39,760 nt of DNA from Embleya sp040605455 (GCF_040605455.1 NZ_JBEXCV010000078.1:1-39760); one strand, 5' to 3'. Positions 1 to 11,105 are shown, numbered from the stretch's first letter. The notes: generated by a model not told the origin, from the letters alone. A program made the numbers and translations.

Positions 1-519
1 GACGCCACCGGCGAGCTGGCGCTGCGCGCGGCCGGTCGACTGCGGGCGGCGGGGGTGCCCACGCGGGTGCTGCCGGCCCTGCGACATATCCGGCGTGTGC
101 GGGATCAATCCGGTCTTTCCGCGCATGAACGGAGGATGAACGTCCGTCGGTCAATGATCGTTTCGGACAGGTTGGCGCCCTTGTTTACGGGCATTAGTGT
201 GGTGATCGTCGTCGATGATGTTTGCACCACCGGCGTAACTCTCGCGGAGGCGACCCGTGCGGTCCGAGCCGTGGGAGGGCGAGTCGAGGCGGCGGCCGTA
301 GTGGCCGCGACCGCCCGGCGGCGCGGGATGGAGCAGGGCCATCGGCGGCTTGGTCGGCCGGATGGGTGCCCACCCCTCCGGCATGGCGCAATGGATGGAG
401 TTCTGCGTGGACATTGTCGTCAAGGGCCGCAAGACCGAGGTACCCGAGCGTTTTCGCAGGCACTGTGTCGAGAAGCTGGAGAAGATCCGCAAGCTCGACG
501 ACAAGGTGATCAGCGTTGA
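1..519 (+). CDS. ComF-like phosphoribosyltransferase, 5'-truncated by window edge
   Basis: The 3' part of a ComF family protein; the N-terminal zinc-finger half lies outside the window. The visible frame begins at base 1 and stops at 519 (172 residues). The type I phosphoribosyltransferase motif VVIVVDDVCTTG lies at visible residues 67-78, which is the PRPP-binding signature of the family. ComF homologues are linked to DNA uptake in competent bacteria; in actinomycetes the role is unknown. Family similarity ends near residue 110 (about base 330). The rest of the frame has no recognisable phosphoribosyltransferase sequence and, from 407, overlaps the hibernation factor gene in another frame. 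The natural stop has therefore probably been lost, or there is a frameshift near 330. The stretch 85-240 also has a lower third-position GC than its neighbours. ComF upstream of hpf and secA is a familiar actinobacterial order. Confidence 0.7.
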   Translation, partial: DATGELALRAAGRLRAAGVPTRVLPALRHIRRVRDQSGLSAHERRMNVRRSMIVSDRLAPLFTGISVVIVVDDVCTTGVTLAEATRAVRAVGGRVEAAAVVAATARRRGMEQGHRRLGRPDGCPPLRHGAMDGVLRGHCRQGPQDRGTRAFSQALCREAGEDPQARRQGDQR

Positions 520-1087
520 CGTGGAGGTCTCCAAGGAGCGGAACCCGCGGCTGGCGGAGCGTTCGGACCGGGTGGAGATCACGTTGAACACGCGTGGTCC
601 CGTCATCCGGGGCGAAGCCGCCGCGTCCGACCCATACGCCGCACTCGACATGGCGTGCGCGAGACTCGAAGCGCAGTTGCGCAAGGCCGCCGACCGGCGG
701 CGCGTGCACCATGGTCACCGCTCCCCCGTATCGGTGGGCGCGGCCACTGCGGAGATCAATCACGCCGATCGGCTCAATGGGGCCGTGGTGGCGTCCGCGG
801 AAGACATCGAGGCTGTGAAGAACGGCGAATTGAGGCCCCAGCCGCACATGGCGGGCCCGATCGAGGTAGACGGCGAAGGCCCCCTCGTGGTTCGCGAGAA
901 GGTACACGCCGGGCGCCCGATGGCGCTCGACCAGGCGCTGTACGAGATGGAGTTGGTAGGCCACGACTTCTATCTGTTCATCGATTCGAGCACCAAGTGG
1001 CCGAGCGTGGTGTACCGCCGGCACGGCTACGACTACGGTGTGATCCACCTCAAGCCCGAGGACCGCGAGGACGGCGGACCGCAATAG
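407..1087 (+). CDS. hpf: Long-form ribosome hibernation promoting factor (HPF/RaiA family)
   Basis: Binds the 30S decoding region and dimerises 70S ribosomes into inactive 100S particles in stationary phase or stress. The 226-residue protein has the long-form layout: an N-terminal S30AE domain (about residues 1-100, beginning VDIVVKGRKTEVPERF), a variable linker, and a C-terminal dimerisation domain (about 165-225) with REKVHAGRPMALDQA, ELVGHDFYLF and VVYRRHGYDYGVI. I chose GTG 407 because a Shine-Dalgarno-like GGATGGAG at 393-400 lies six bases upstream and because Streptomyces homologues begin at this point. In-frame ATG codons at 362, 383 and 395 are alternatives. It overlaps the ComF reading frame and is followed at 1127-1160 by a perfect terminator hairpin. 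Identification is firm, the exact start less so. Confidence 0.93.
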   Translation: MDIVVKGRKTEVPERFRRHCVEKLEKIRKLDDKVISVDVEVSKERNPRLAERSDRVEITLNTRGPVIRGEAAASDPYAALDMACARLEAQLRKAADRRRVHHGHRSPVSVGAATAEINHADRLNGAVVASAEDIEAVKNGELRPQPHMAGPIEVDGEGPLVVREKVHAGRPMALDQALYEMELVGHDFYLFIDSSTKWPSVVYRRHGYDYGVIHLKPEDREDGGPQ

Positions 1088-1126
1088 CAGCGGTCGGGCC
1101 GTCCCACCGCGCCCTCAGGCGGTCTT

Positions 1127-1160
1127 CCGACGCCGAAACCCTTCGGGGTTTCGGCGTCGG
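1127..1160 (+). terminator. Perfect 15-bp hairpin with TTCG loop after hpf
   Basis: Left arm 1127-1141 (CCGACGCCGAAACCC) pairs perfectly with 1146-1160 around a TTCG tetraloop closed by C-G, an exceptionally stable fold. No T-run follows, as is usual for high-GC actinomycete terminators. It separates hpf from the response regulator. Confidence 0.85.
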
Positions 1161-1306
1161 TTGCGTGCTCGACCCTGGCGTTCCCTGGCGAAAGTTCCGC
1201 TTCGCAAGTACGTTCCGCACATAACACCCATCAGGGCCTGGCGTCGGGGCGATCACGTGGGATCATGTCCTGGACACGGATCGTGCCGACCCAGGGGGGA
1301 AACACG

Positions 1307-2017
1307 GTGGGTGAACAATCTGTTCCGACCCGCGTGGACCACGGCTCAGCGGGCGAACCGATTCGCGTGCTGGTGGTCGACGACCACGATCTGTTTCGCC
1401 GGGGTCTGGACATCGTGCTCGCGCCCGAACCGGACATCACGGTGGTGGGCGAGGCGGGGGACGGCGCCGAGGCGCTGGAAGCCGCTCAGGATCTATTGCC
1501 CGACATCATCCTGATGGACGTCCGGATGCCCAGACGCGGCGGCATCGAGGCGTGCACGGCGATCAAGGAAGTCGCGCCCAGCACGCAGATCATCATGCTG
1601 ACGATGAGTGAGGAAGAGGCCGACCTCTACGACGCGATCAAGGCCGGCGCGACCGGCTACCTGCTGAAGGAGATCTCGCACGGCGAGGTGGCCTCGGCGA
1701 TTCGCGCGGTGGCCGACGGGCAGTCGCAGATCAGCCCGTCGATGGCGGTCAAGCTGCTGACCGAGTTCAAGTCGATGAGCCGGCGCGACGACGAACGCCG
1801 TCTGGTGCCGGCACCGCGGCTGACCGATCGCGAGATCGAGGTACTGCGCCTGGTGGCCACCGGACGTAACAATCGTGACATCGCCAAGCAGTTGTTCATC
1901 AGCGAGAACACGGTCAAGAACCACGTGCGCAACATCCTGGAGAAGCTCCAACTGCACTCGCGCATGGAGGCCGTGGTCTACGCGATGCGGGAGAAGATCC
2001 TGGAGATCGGCGACTGA
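1307..2017 (+). CDS. NarL/FixJ-family two-component response regulator
   Basis: A DNA-binding response regulator of 236 residues. The receiver domain occupies about residues 18-135, with the acidic pair D25-D26 (VVDDHDLF), phospho-acceptor D71 (IILMDVRMP) and the conserved lysine in GYLLKE. A LuxR-type helix-turn-helix fills the C-terminus (LTDREIEVLRLVATG, ISENTVKNHVRNILEKL). I chose GTG 1307 because AGGGGGGA at 1293-1300 lies six bases upstream; an in-frame ATG at 1265 would add 14 residues with no ribosome site. No sensor kinase lies beside it, so it is an orphan regulator. The same type of regulator sits upstream of secA in Streptomyces, as I recall. Its target genes cannot be told from sequence. 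It converges on the winged-helix gene at 2076. Confidence 0.93.
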   Translation: MGEQSVPTRVDHGSAGEPIRVLVVDDHDLFRRGLDIVLAPEPDITVVGEAGDGAEALEAAQDLLPDIILMDVRMPRRGGIEACTAIKEVAPSTQIIMLTMSEEEADLYDAIKAGATGYLLKEISHGEVASAIRAVADGQSQISPSMAVKLLTEFKSMSRRDDERRLVPAPRLTDREIEVLRLVATGRNNRDIAKQLFISENTVKNHVRNILEKLQLHSRMEAVVYAMREKILEIGD

Positions 2018-2075
2018 CCCGGTGGACGCCGGACGGGCGACGATGTGCCCGGCCGGCGCCCGCGCGGGCCGGCGG

Positions 2076-3284
2076 TCAGCTCGCGAGCAGGGCGCACAGC
2101 GGTTCGCGGGTGCGCTGGTGGTCGATCTGCTCGATCCGTACGTCCTCGCAGCCCACCCAGCGTGCGGCCTCGCGCAGCGCCTGGGCCGCCGCCGCCAGCG
2201 TGCGCTCGGCGACCCTGGCGCCGGCCTCGAAGGACAACCGTCGGGCCACCAGCGTGCGTCCCTCGCGCGCCGGGTCCACCCGGCCGACCAGCCGCCCGCC
2301 CGCGAGCAGCGGCATCACGAAGTAGCCGTGTACCCGCTTGGCGGCCGGCACGTACGCCTCCAGGCGATGCTCGAAGCCGCCGAACACCCGGGCGGTGCGC
2401 GGTCGGTCCCACACCAGCGCGTCGAACGGGGACAGCAGCGTGGCGCGGTGGCGACCGCGCGGGGGAGCGGCCAACGCGTCGGGGTCGGCCCAGGTGCCCT
2501 CGCGCGCGGCCCGCTCGCCCCAGCCCGCGACGGTGACCGGGACCAGGCCGCTGTCCGGCAGCGCGGCGTCGACCTGGGCCCGGGTCAGCCGGTACTGGTC
2601 CATCAGGTCGGCCCGGGTGGCCACGCCCAGTTGGCGGCCGGCCAGGGCGACCAGGCGGCGCACGCACTCGGCGTCGTCGGGCTCCTCGGCGAGCAGGGCC
2701 GGCGGGATCACCCGTTCCGGCAGGTCGTACACCCGCTTCCAGCTCTCGCGGCGCACGCAGACCACGTCACCGAAGGCGAGCGCGCGCTCGGCTGCGATCT
2801 TGGTCTCGCTCCAGTCCCACCACTCGCCCTTGTTCTTGGCCCCGCCCAGGCCGGTGGCGGTCAGCGGACCCTCCGCGCGCAGCCGCTCCAGGATGTTCCG
2901 GTAGGCGTCCTCGGTCACCTGGTGACCCCACAGGTGACCGCGCCCGCGGTAGTGCCTACGGCGGAAGGCGAAGTCCGGCCAGGTGGACATCGGCAGCACA
3001 CAGGCCGCGTGCGACCAGTACTCGAACGCGGTCTCGCCGCTCCAGTAGGCGGCCTCCACGGCCGGTCGGCCGACCGGGCCCAGGCGGGCGTACGGCACCA
3101 GTTCGTGCGAGCGGGCCAGGGTCGAGATGGTGTCGAGCTGGACCGCGCCGAGCGAGTGCAGCACGCCGAGGACGCCCGCGCGGCGGTCGGGGACGCCCAG
3201 CAGGCCCTGAGCGGCCAGCACGATCCGGCGGGCCTCGTCGGCGGTCAGCTCGGTGCTCGGCGCGATGGTCGGCGAAGTGGTCAT
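2076..3284 (-). CDS. YcaQ/AlkZ-type winged-helix DNA glycosylase-like protein
   Basis: A 402-residue member of the HTH_42 (winged helix DNA-binding) family that includes Streptomyces AlkZ and E. coli YcaQ, glycosylases acting on interstrand crosslinks or bulky alkyl lesions. Near the N-terminus the family catalytic segment reads AVQLDTISTLARSHELV. The QxD form of the motif (Q-L-D) is that of the YcaQ subfamily rather than the QxQ of AlkZ. Further family signatures are ETAFEYWSHAACVLP, WWDWSETK, LLSPFDALVWDR and VHGYFVMPLL. The start ATG at 3284 is the first that matches family length; an upstream extension to 3407 would overlap the GNAT gene. It lies 28 bases downstream of the GNAT acetyltransferase stop and is probably cotranscribed with it. 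Glycosylase activity is inferred from family membership. Confidence 0.87.
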   Translation of the reverse strand: MTTSPTIAPSTELTADEARRIVLAAQGLLGVPDRRAGVLGVLHSLGAVQLDTISTLARSHELVPYARLGPVGRPAVEAAYWSGETAFEYWSHAACVLPMSTWPDFAFRRRHYRGRGHLWGHQVTEDAYRNILERLRAEGPLTATGLGGAKNKGEWWDWSETKIAAERALAFGDVVCVRRESWKRVYDLPERVIPPALLAEEPDDAECVRRLVALAGRQLGVATRADLMDQYRLTRAQVDAALPDSGLVPVTVAGWGERAAREGTWADPDALAAPPRGRHRATLLSPFDALVWDRPRTARVFGGFEHRLEAYVPAAKRVHGYFVMPLLAGGRLVGRVDPAREGRTLVARRLSFEAGARVAERTLAAAAQALREAARWVGCEDVRIEQIDHQRTREPLCALLAS

Positions 3285-3312
3285 GGCCGCCACTTTAGAA
3301 CGTGTGTTCGCA

Positions 3313-3843
3313 TCAGGTGTCCGTGGCGAGCCGGGCATGCAGATGTACGTCGGTGAAAGGCTCTGCGGCGCCGATGACGCAGTCCCGGAGTACTCCTTCG
3401 AGTGCATATCCGGCCGCGTTCGCGACCGCGCACGAGGCGGCGTTGCCCACCGCGTGCCGCAGTTCCACCCGATGCAGGTCCAGTGCGCCGAACGCCCACC
3501 GGCTCACCGCGCCCACCCCGTGCCGGGCCACGCCGCGGCCGCGCGCGCTCTTCAGCGTCCAGTAGCCGATCTCGCCCGTGCGCCATTGCGGGACGATGTT
3601 CTTGAGCGCCACATGGCCGTGGACCTCGCCCGTCACCGCGTCCATCACCGCGAAGGAGGCGCTCTCCCCGCTCGCCCACCGCTCCCCGCGGGCGGCCAGC
3701 CACGCGTGCGGATCACCGTCCGTCGGCAGCGCCATCCAGCGAGTGATCCCGGGATCGGCGAGCGCTTCGCCGACCACCTCGACGTCGTGTTCGTTCCAGG
3801 GCCGGAGCTGAAAGCGCCCCGCCGCGATCTCCACAGGTTCCAT
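3313..3843 (-). CDS. GNAT-family N-acetyltransferase (RimJ/RimL-like)
   Basis: A 176-residue acetyltransferase of the GCN5-related fold, RimJ/RimL-like branch. The sequence shows the N-terminal beta strand RFQLRPWNEHD, the central GEIGYWTLKSARGRG segment, where RGRGVA is the acetyl-CoA pyrophosphate-binding loop, and the C-terminal GNAASCAVANAAGY helix and strand typical of the family. The substrate (ribosomal protein N-terminus, antibiotic or small amine) cannot be predicted. The gene is divergent from secA across 139 bases and is followed after 28 bases by the winged-helix glycosylase-like gene, with which it likely forms an operon. Confidence 0.88.
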   Translation of the reverse strand: MEPVEIAAGRFQLRPWNEHDVEVVGEALADPGITRWMALPTDGDPHAWLAARGERWASGESASFAVMDAVTGEVHGHVALKNIVPQWRTGEIGYWTLKSARGRGVARHGVGAVSRWAFGALDLHRVELRHAVGNAASCAVANAAGYALEGVLRDCVIGAAEPFTDVHLHARLATDT

Positions 3844-3982
3844 GCCGGTTACTGTGCCGGCCCGCGAGGCTCGATCCCGGCTTGCCTCCTCGCATACGAT
3901 GGCCGTATCGGCGGGACGGGCCCCGCCGTGCCGTCACGTCCGAAAGGCGGGCGGGCGCCGTCGGGCAAGGAGCTCATCCAGC

Positions 3983-6751
<2,769 letters not shown>

Positions 6752-6838
6752 GGGCCCGAGGCGGGGCGGGCGGCCTGCGGCCGGCTTGTCCTCGAACGCC
6801 GGACGGGCCGGATCGGCTTGCTCGATGTGATGGACCGA

Positions 6839-6879
6839 CCCGAGGGGCCCGGACCGCGATTGCGGTTCGGGCCCTCGGG
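6839..6879. terminator. Bidirectional hairpin between secA and the convergent Rv3235-like gene
   Basis: Left arm 6839-6857 pairs with 6862-6879 around a GATT loop, with one bulged G and one G-U pair. It sits between the convergent stops of secA (6751) and the minus-strand gene (6889), so it can serve both. Confidence 0.78.
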
Positions 6880-6888
6880 CGTTTCGGG

Positions 6889-7482
6889 TCACGTCAGGTT
6901 GTCGTGTTCCAGGGCCGTGCACAGCCACGTGTCGGTGGGGTGGCGGGTGGGGGCGTCGCGTTCGAGGCGGAAGGCCACGGTGAGGACCCAGGAGGCGGCG
7001 CGCAGGCGGGCGTAGCCCTCGGCGACGCCGTCGGCGGGGGTGCGGCCGCCGCACGATTCCACGCTCAGTCGGCCGACCCGGCGAGCGGCGAGTCGGCGGA
7101 CCAGGTGGTGCGTGGTGGTGTAGACGGCGGCGGAGGCATAGGGGCGCAGTTGGGTGACCGCCCGCAGGCCGGAGCCGATCTCGGCCAGCGCGTGGGCCAG
7201 CCGCCGGGCGCGCAGGCGGGCCTCGGTCGGGTCCGGCTCGGCCGGCGCGTGGATCAGCCGCAGCGCGGGGCGCGACACCGGCCGGGGGACGGGGACGAAG
7301 TCGGGGGCGAGCGCGAGTGCGCCCTGTACCCGCGCGGATCGGTGCGCGGGCGCACCCGGCGGGAGGATCTCGCGCCGGGGCCGGCCCGCCGGGGCCGGAT
7401 CGAAGGGGCTTTCGCTGGCGGGGGCGCGCACCACGTACAGGTGCGGTGGCGAAGTGGTGCGGGCGGTGTTCGTGTGGACCAT
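6889..7482 (-). CDS. Rv3235-like conserved actinobacterial protein
   Basis: A 197-residue protein of unknown function that I place in the family named after Mycobacterium tuberculosis Rv3235, whose members lie near secA1. The N-terminal half is Pro/Arg-rich and probably disordered. The conserved C-terminal domain (about residues 95-190) shows RLRARRLAHALAEIGSGLRA, LRPYASAAVY, VESCGGRTPADGVAEGYARL and AASWVLTVAFRLE. I chose ATG 7482 because GGGGAGGA lies three bases upstream on the minus strand; a longer frame reaching 7554 would swallow the inverted repeat 7549-7586. No signal peptide or membrane segment is seen. It converges on secA. Confidence 0.8.
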   Translation of the reverse strand: MVHTNTARTTSPPHLYVVRAPASESPFDPAPAGRPRREILPPGAPAHRSARVQGALALAPDFVPVPRPVSRPALRLIHAPAEPDPTEARLRARRLAHALAEIGSGLRAVTQLRPYASAAVYTTTHHLVRRLAARRVGRLSVESCGGRTPADGVAEGYARLRAASWVLTVAFRLERDAPTRHPTDTWLCTALEHDNLT

Positions 7483-7548
7483 GGGTCCTCCCCGAGAAGT
7501 GCCGAACATTGACGGACCCGGCGCCGACGTGCCGGGCATGGGTGTGCC

Positions 7549-7586
7549 GCACACGTCCCGCTCGTTCCCCCGACCGGGACGTGTGC
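7549..7586. repeat. Perfect 12-bp inverted repeat between divergent genes
   Basis: GCACACGTCCCG at 7549-7560 is repeated inverted at 7575-7586 (CGGGACGTGTGC) with a 14-base spacer. It lies in the 269-base gap between the divergent Rv3235-like and DUF6912 genes, 67 bases upstream of the former. Because both genes read away from it, a terminator role is unlikely; it could be an operator or a leader structure. Confidence 0.6.
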
Positions 7587-7751
7587 AGGCACTTCCTAGC
7601 CGGCTCGCGACGCATGGTCAACCATTCGTCTGGCCGACCCGGGGATTACGCTGACGCGTCGACTCACGCAATGTGGCGGTAGGTCCACCGTCGCCCCGGC
7701 TCCCGCCGCACTCGAAGGGATGTCGGGATTTCACTCGATTGGAGTCGCCCG

Positions 7752-8213
7752 ATGCGGGTGTTCATCCCCACCACCCCCGCAGGTCTGGCCTCGGTGCACG
7801 CCGACGGCGCAATCGTGTCGGCGCCGTTGGCCGCGTACGCGGTCACCGATGCCTTTCGCGCCTGGTACGACAGTCAGGACGAGGAGGAGCTGGAGTACGG
7901 CGCGCTGACCCGGGCCGCCGAGGATTCGTTGCGGCTGCTCGCGGCCGAGCCGGGTGCGCCGCGTCGGGTCGTGCTGGCGGCGGATGTTCCGGACGCGCTG
8001 GTGAGCGAGCGGGCGTCGGACGGGCCGGGCGCGGTCCTGGTGGACGCGACGGTGCCGCGCAAGCGGATCGCGGCGGTGCACATGGACACCGCCGAGGCCG
8101 AGGGCGCGATCGCCGCGGCGCTGGCCGGCGGGCTCACCGACGAGCTGATCGAGGCGACCGAGGAGCACGAGTTGTTGTGGTTCGCGACACAGGAGCTGGC
8201 CGATCTGCTGTGA
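7752..8213 (+). CDS. DUF6912 family protein
   Basis: A 153-residue conserved actinobacterial protein of unknown function. It begins MRVFIPTTPAGLASVHADG, has the conserved YAVTDAFRAWY and EELEYGALTRAAEDSLRLLA segments, and ends with EEHELLWFATQELADLL, all recognisable in Streptomyces homologues. It is acidic and appears cytoplasmic, with no membrane segment or signal peptide. It lies 26 bases upstream of the HAD-like hydrolase gene, so the two are probably cotranscribed. No catalytic motif is evident. Confidence 0.82.
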   Translation: MRVFIPTTPAGLASVHADGAIVSAPLAAYAVTDAFRAWYDSQDEEELEYGALTRAAEDSLRLLAAEPGAPRRVVLAADVPDALVSERASDGPGAVLVDATVPRKRIAAVHMDTAEAEGAIAAALAGGLTDELIEATEEHELLWFATQELADLL

Positions 8214-8239
8214 GCGCGGCCACGGCACAATGAAGGTCC

Positions 8240-8899
8240 ATGAAGAATCGACCTCCGCACCTCGTCTGGGACTGGAACAGCACGCTGTTCCACGACATGG
8301 ACGCGATCATCGCGGCCACGAACGCCTCGTTCGCGCTGCTCGGGCTGCCGCCGATGACGCTGGAGCGGTATCGCGAGCTCTATTGCGTGCCCGTGCCGAA
8401 GTTCTACGAGAAGGTCACCGGCCGGGTCCCCGACCCGGCCGAGTGGGTCCTGCTCGACGAGGCCTTCCAGCGGGCCTACACCGCGCACAGCGCGCTGTGC
8501 GAGCTGGCCCGAGGTGCGGACGAGCTGCTGCACGGCTGGCAGCGCGAGGGCGGTACCCAGTCGCTGCTGTCGTTGACCGCGCATGAGGCGCTGATGCCGT
8601 TCGTGCGCCGGTTCGGGATCGAGGAGCGGTTCGTCCGGGTCGACGGGCGGGTGGGTCCGCCCGGTGGCGGCAAGGCCGAGCACCTGGTGCGGCACCTGGA
8701 CGCACTGCGCCGGGACCCGGCCGAGGTGGTGCTCATCGGCGACGCCGCGGACGATGCGGCGGCCGCGTTGCAGGTGGGCGCGCGGGCGGTGCTGTACTCG
8801 GGCGGTTCGCATGCGCGGGCCAGTCTGGAGCAGGTCGGCGTGCCGGTGGTGGACTCGCTCGCGGACGCGGTGGCGCTGGCGCGCACGTACCCCGGCTGA
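8240..8899 (+). CDS. HAD-like hydrolase with DxN motif I
   Basis: A 219-residue haloacid dehalogenase superfamily protein, possibly a phosphatase. Motif I is VWDWNSTLFHD: the nucleophile position D11 is kept, but the second, acid-base Asp of the usual DxD is Asn13. Streptomyces homologues, as I remember them, share this DWN form, so the change is a feature of the subfamily. Motif II is probably the Ser/Thr in QSLLSLTAHE, the motif III lysine may be that in GGGKAEH, and motif IV is VVLIGDAADDAAAAL. A cap region (about 25-95) carries MTLERYRELYCVPVPKFYE. It follows the DUF6912 gene by 26 bases and precedes P5C dehydrogenase by 55. The substrate is unknown. Confidence 0.85.
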   Translation: MKNRPPHLVWDWNSTLFHDMDAIIAATNASFALLGLPPMTLERYRELYCVPVPKFYEKVTGRVPDPAEWVLLDEAFQRAYTAHSALCELARGADELLHGWQREGGTQSLLSLTAHEALMPFVRRFGIEERFVRVDGRVGPPGGGKAEHLVRHLDALRRDPAEVVLIGDAADDAAAALQVGARAVLYSGGSHARASLEQVGVPVVDSLADAVALARTYPG

Positions 8900-8954
8900 G
8901 CCGCGCGCCGAGGGGCGACGCATCGATTGTCCGGTTCGTGGGCACTGCGCATCC

Positions 8955-10583
8955 ATGGATGCTGTGACCCGGGTGCCCCGGCCGAGCAACGAACCCGTCC
9001 ACGGCTACGCGCCGGGCTCTCCCGAGCGGGATCGCCTGACGGCCCGGCTGGCCGAGATGTCCGCCGAGCCGGTGGACCTGCCGCACACGATCGGCGGCGA
9101 GCGCCGGATGGGCGCGGGCAAGCGAGTGCAGATCGTGCAGCCGCATCGGCGCGCGGGCGAACTCGGCACGCTGGCCAACGCGACCCACGAGGACGCGCGG
9201 GCGGCGCTGACCGCGGCGCGGGAGGCCGCGCCCGGCTGGCGTGCGCTGGACTTCGACGACCGCGCGGCGATCCTGCTCAAGGCGGCCGACCTGCTCGCCG
9301 GGCCGTGGCGCGAGACGATCGCCGCCGCGACCATGCTGGGTCAGGGCAAGACGGTGCAGCAGGCGGAGATCGACGTGCCGTGCGAACTGGTCGACTTCTG
9401 GCGGTTCAACGTGCACTTCGCCCGGCGGATCACGGCCGAGCAGCCGATCAACTCGCCGGGAGTGTGGAACCGGCTGGATCACCGGCCGTTGGAAGGCTTC
9501 GTGTACGCGGTCACGCCGTTCAACTTCAGCGCCATCGCGGGCAACCTGCCCACGGCGCCCGCGCTGATGGGCAACGTGGTGGTGTGGAAGCCCTCGCCCA
9601 CCCAGGCACTGGCCGCGCATCACCTGATGCGGCTCCTGGAGGCGGCCGGTCTGCCGCCGGGAGTGATCAACCTGCTGCACGGCGACGGCATCGCGGTCTC
9701 CGACGTCGCGCTGGCCGACCCGGACTTCGCGGGCCTGCACTTCACCGGGTCGGCCGCGACGTTCAAGCACCTGTGGCGCGGCATCGGCGCGAACCTGGAC
9801 GTCTACCGCGGCTATCCGCGGATCGTCGGCGAGACCGGCGGCAAGAACTTCGTGGTCGCTCATCCCAGCGCCGACCACGATGTGCTGCGGACCGCGCTGG
9901 TGCGCGGCGCGTTCGAGTACCAGGGCCAAAAGTGCTCGGCCGCCTCGCGCGCCTACATCCCGCGCTCGATCTGGGAGAGCGAGTTCCGGGACGCGTTCCT
10001 GGCCGAGGTGGACGGCCTGTCCATGGGCGACGTGACCGATCTGCGGCACTTCATGGGCGCGGTGATCGACGAGCGCGCGTTCGCCAGGCTCAAGGCGGCG
10101 ATCGACCGGGCACACGCCGACGACGGCCTGCTGGTGCTGGCGGGCGGGACGTACGACGACTCGGTCGGCTGGTTCGTGCGACCCACCGTGGTGCTCGCCG
10201 AGGACCCGTGGGACGAGGTGTTCACCACCGAGTACTTCGGGCCGTTGCTGGGCGTGCACGTGTACGAGGACGGCGACTGGGACGCGATGTTGCGGCAGAT
10301 GGAGTCGGCGGCGCCGTACGCGCTCACCGGTTCGGTGATCGCCCGCGATCGGCGCGCGTTGGCCGAGACCTCGGGCTTCTTGCGGTTCGCGGCCGGCAAC
10401 TTCTACCTCAACGACAAGCCCACCGGCGCGGTGGTGGGCCAACAGCCGTTCGGCGGCGCGCGGGCGTCCGGGACCAACGACAAGGCCGGCGCGATGCAGA
10501 ACCTGATGCGCTGGACCGGCACCCGCACGATCAAGGAGACGTTCGACCCGCCGATCGACTACCGCTATCCGCACATGGACTGA
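8955..10583 (+). CDS. pruA: L-glutamate gamma-semialdehyde (P5C) dehydrogenase
   Basis: Oxidises glutamate gamma-semialdehyde (open form of pyrroline-5-carboxylate) to glutamate with NAD+, the second step of proline degradation. The length of 542 residues equals the stand-alone P5CDH family. The N-terminus has LPHTIGGERRM. The general-base glutamate E293 lies in VGETGGKNF, and catalytic C327 in YQGQKCSAASRAY. The C-terminus has GQQPFGGARASGTNDKAG, the nucleotide and aldehyde binding segment of this branch. Start ATG 8955 matches homologues (MDAVTRVP) but has no strong ribosome site, so GTG 8964 is possible. Proline dehydrogenase is not in the window. The next gene, NAD-glutamate dehydrogenase, consumes its product. 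Confidence 0.95.
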   Translation: MDAVTRVPRPSNEPVHGYAPGSPERDRLTARLAEMSAEPVDLPHTIGGERRMGAGKRVQIVQPHRRAGELGTLANATHEDARAALTAAREAAPGWRALDFDDRAAILLKAADLLAGPWRETIAAATMLGQGKTVQQAEIDVPCELVDFWRFNVHFARRITAEQPINSPGVWNRLDHRPLEGFVYAVTPFNFSAIAGNLPTAPALMGNVVVWKPSPTQALAAHHLMRLLEAAGLPPGVINLLHGDGIAVSDVALADPDFAGLHFTGSAATFKHLWRGIGANLDVYRGYPRIVGETGGKNFVVAHPSADHDVLRTALVRGAFEYQGQKCSAASRAYIPRSIWESEFRDAFLAEVDGLSMGDVTDLRHFMGAVIDERAFARLKAAIDRAHADDGLLVLAGGTYDDSVGWFVRPTVVLAEDPWDEVFTTEYFGPLLGVHVYEDGDWDAMLRQMESAAPYALTGSVIARDRRALAETSGFLRFAAGNFYLNDKPTGAVVGQQPFGGARASGTNDKAGAMQNLMRWTGTRTIKETFDPPIDYRYPHMD

Positions 10584-11105
10584 TCGCCTCGCTCGGGCCG
10601 GCACCTCGCCCCGCAGGACCTCGACGGTCGTCGATCGCCTCGCCGGCCGCCCGGGTGCCGCCCGCCGCTCCGACGTCCGGTGCCGGCGCCCGGCCGCCGT
10701 ACCCGCGGCGGTGGCGATCAGCGGGCCGTGCTTCGACGAAGTCGTGCACGACGAAGGTGAGCTTCCTGCGCGACCGCCTTGCGTCGCGTCCTGCCGCGCC
10801 CGTTCACGGCGCCTCGGGACGCCGCCTTCGGGGCAATGGGTACGAAGTGTCCGGAGCGACCCGGAAATTGCTTACAGGGTGATCCGAGATCCCCTCTCGG
10901 CGGCCGGGAGGCACGCGAGTAGCCTGACGATGCGGCGACGCCGCGCGGTCGCGGGCCGGGACGACGGAGTCCCGGAACCACCCTCGGCCGGACGACGTCG
11001 CCTGAAACAGGTACTCGCGACAAAGCGGGTACCGGCAGTACACAGCCGGGCACGCCCGGGGACGGCAATGGTCACGCAACGGCGCGCGACAGGAGCGGCA
11101 GCATC
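10584..11105. other. 522-base gap between pruA and gdh without a convincing gene
   Basis: Short open frames exist on both strands but have low-complexity Arg/Pro/Ala translations and no ribosome sites. I see one short perfect hairpin at 10956-10975 (CCGGGAC, six-base loop, GTCCCGG) and a GGTAC/GTACC pair around 11010-11033. No canonical promoter is clear, though the length suggests that gdh has its own regulatory region here. Confidence 0.5.
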
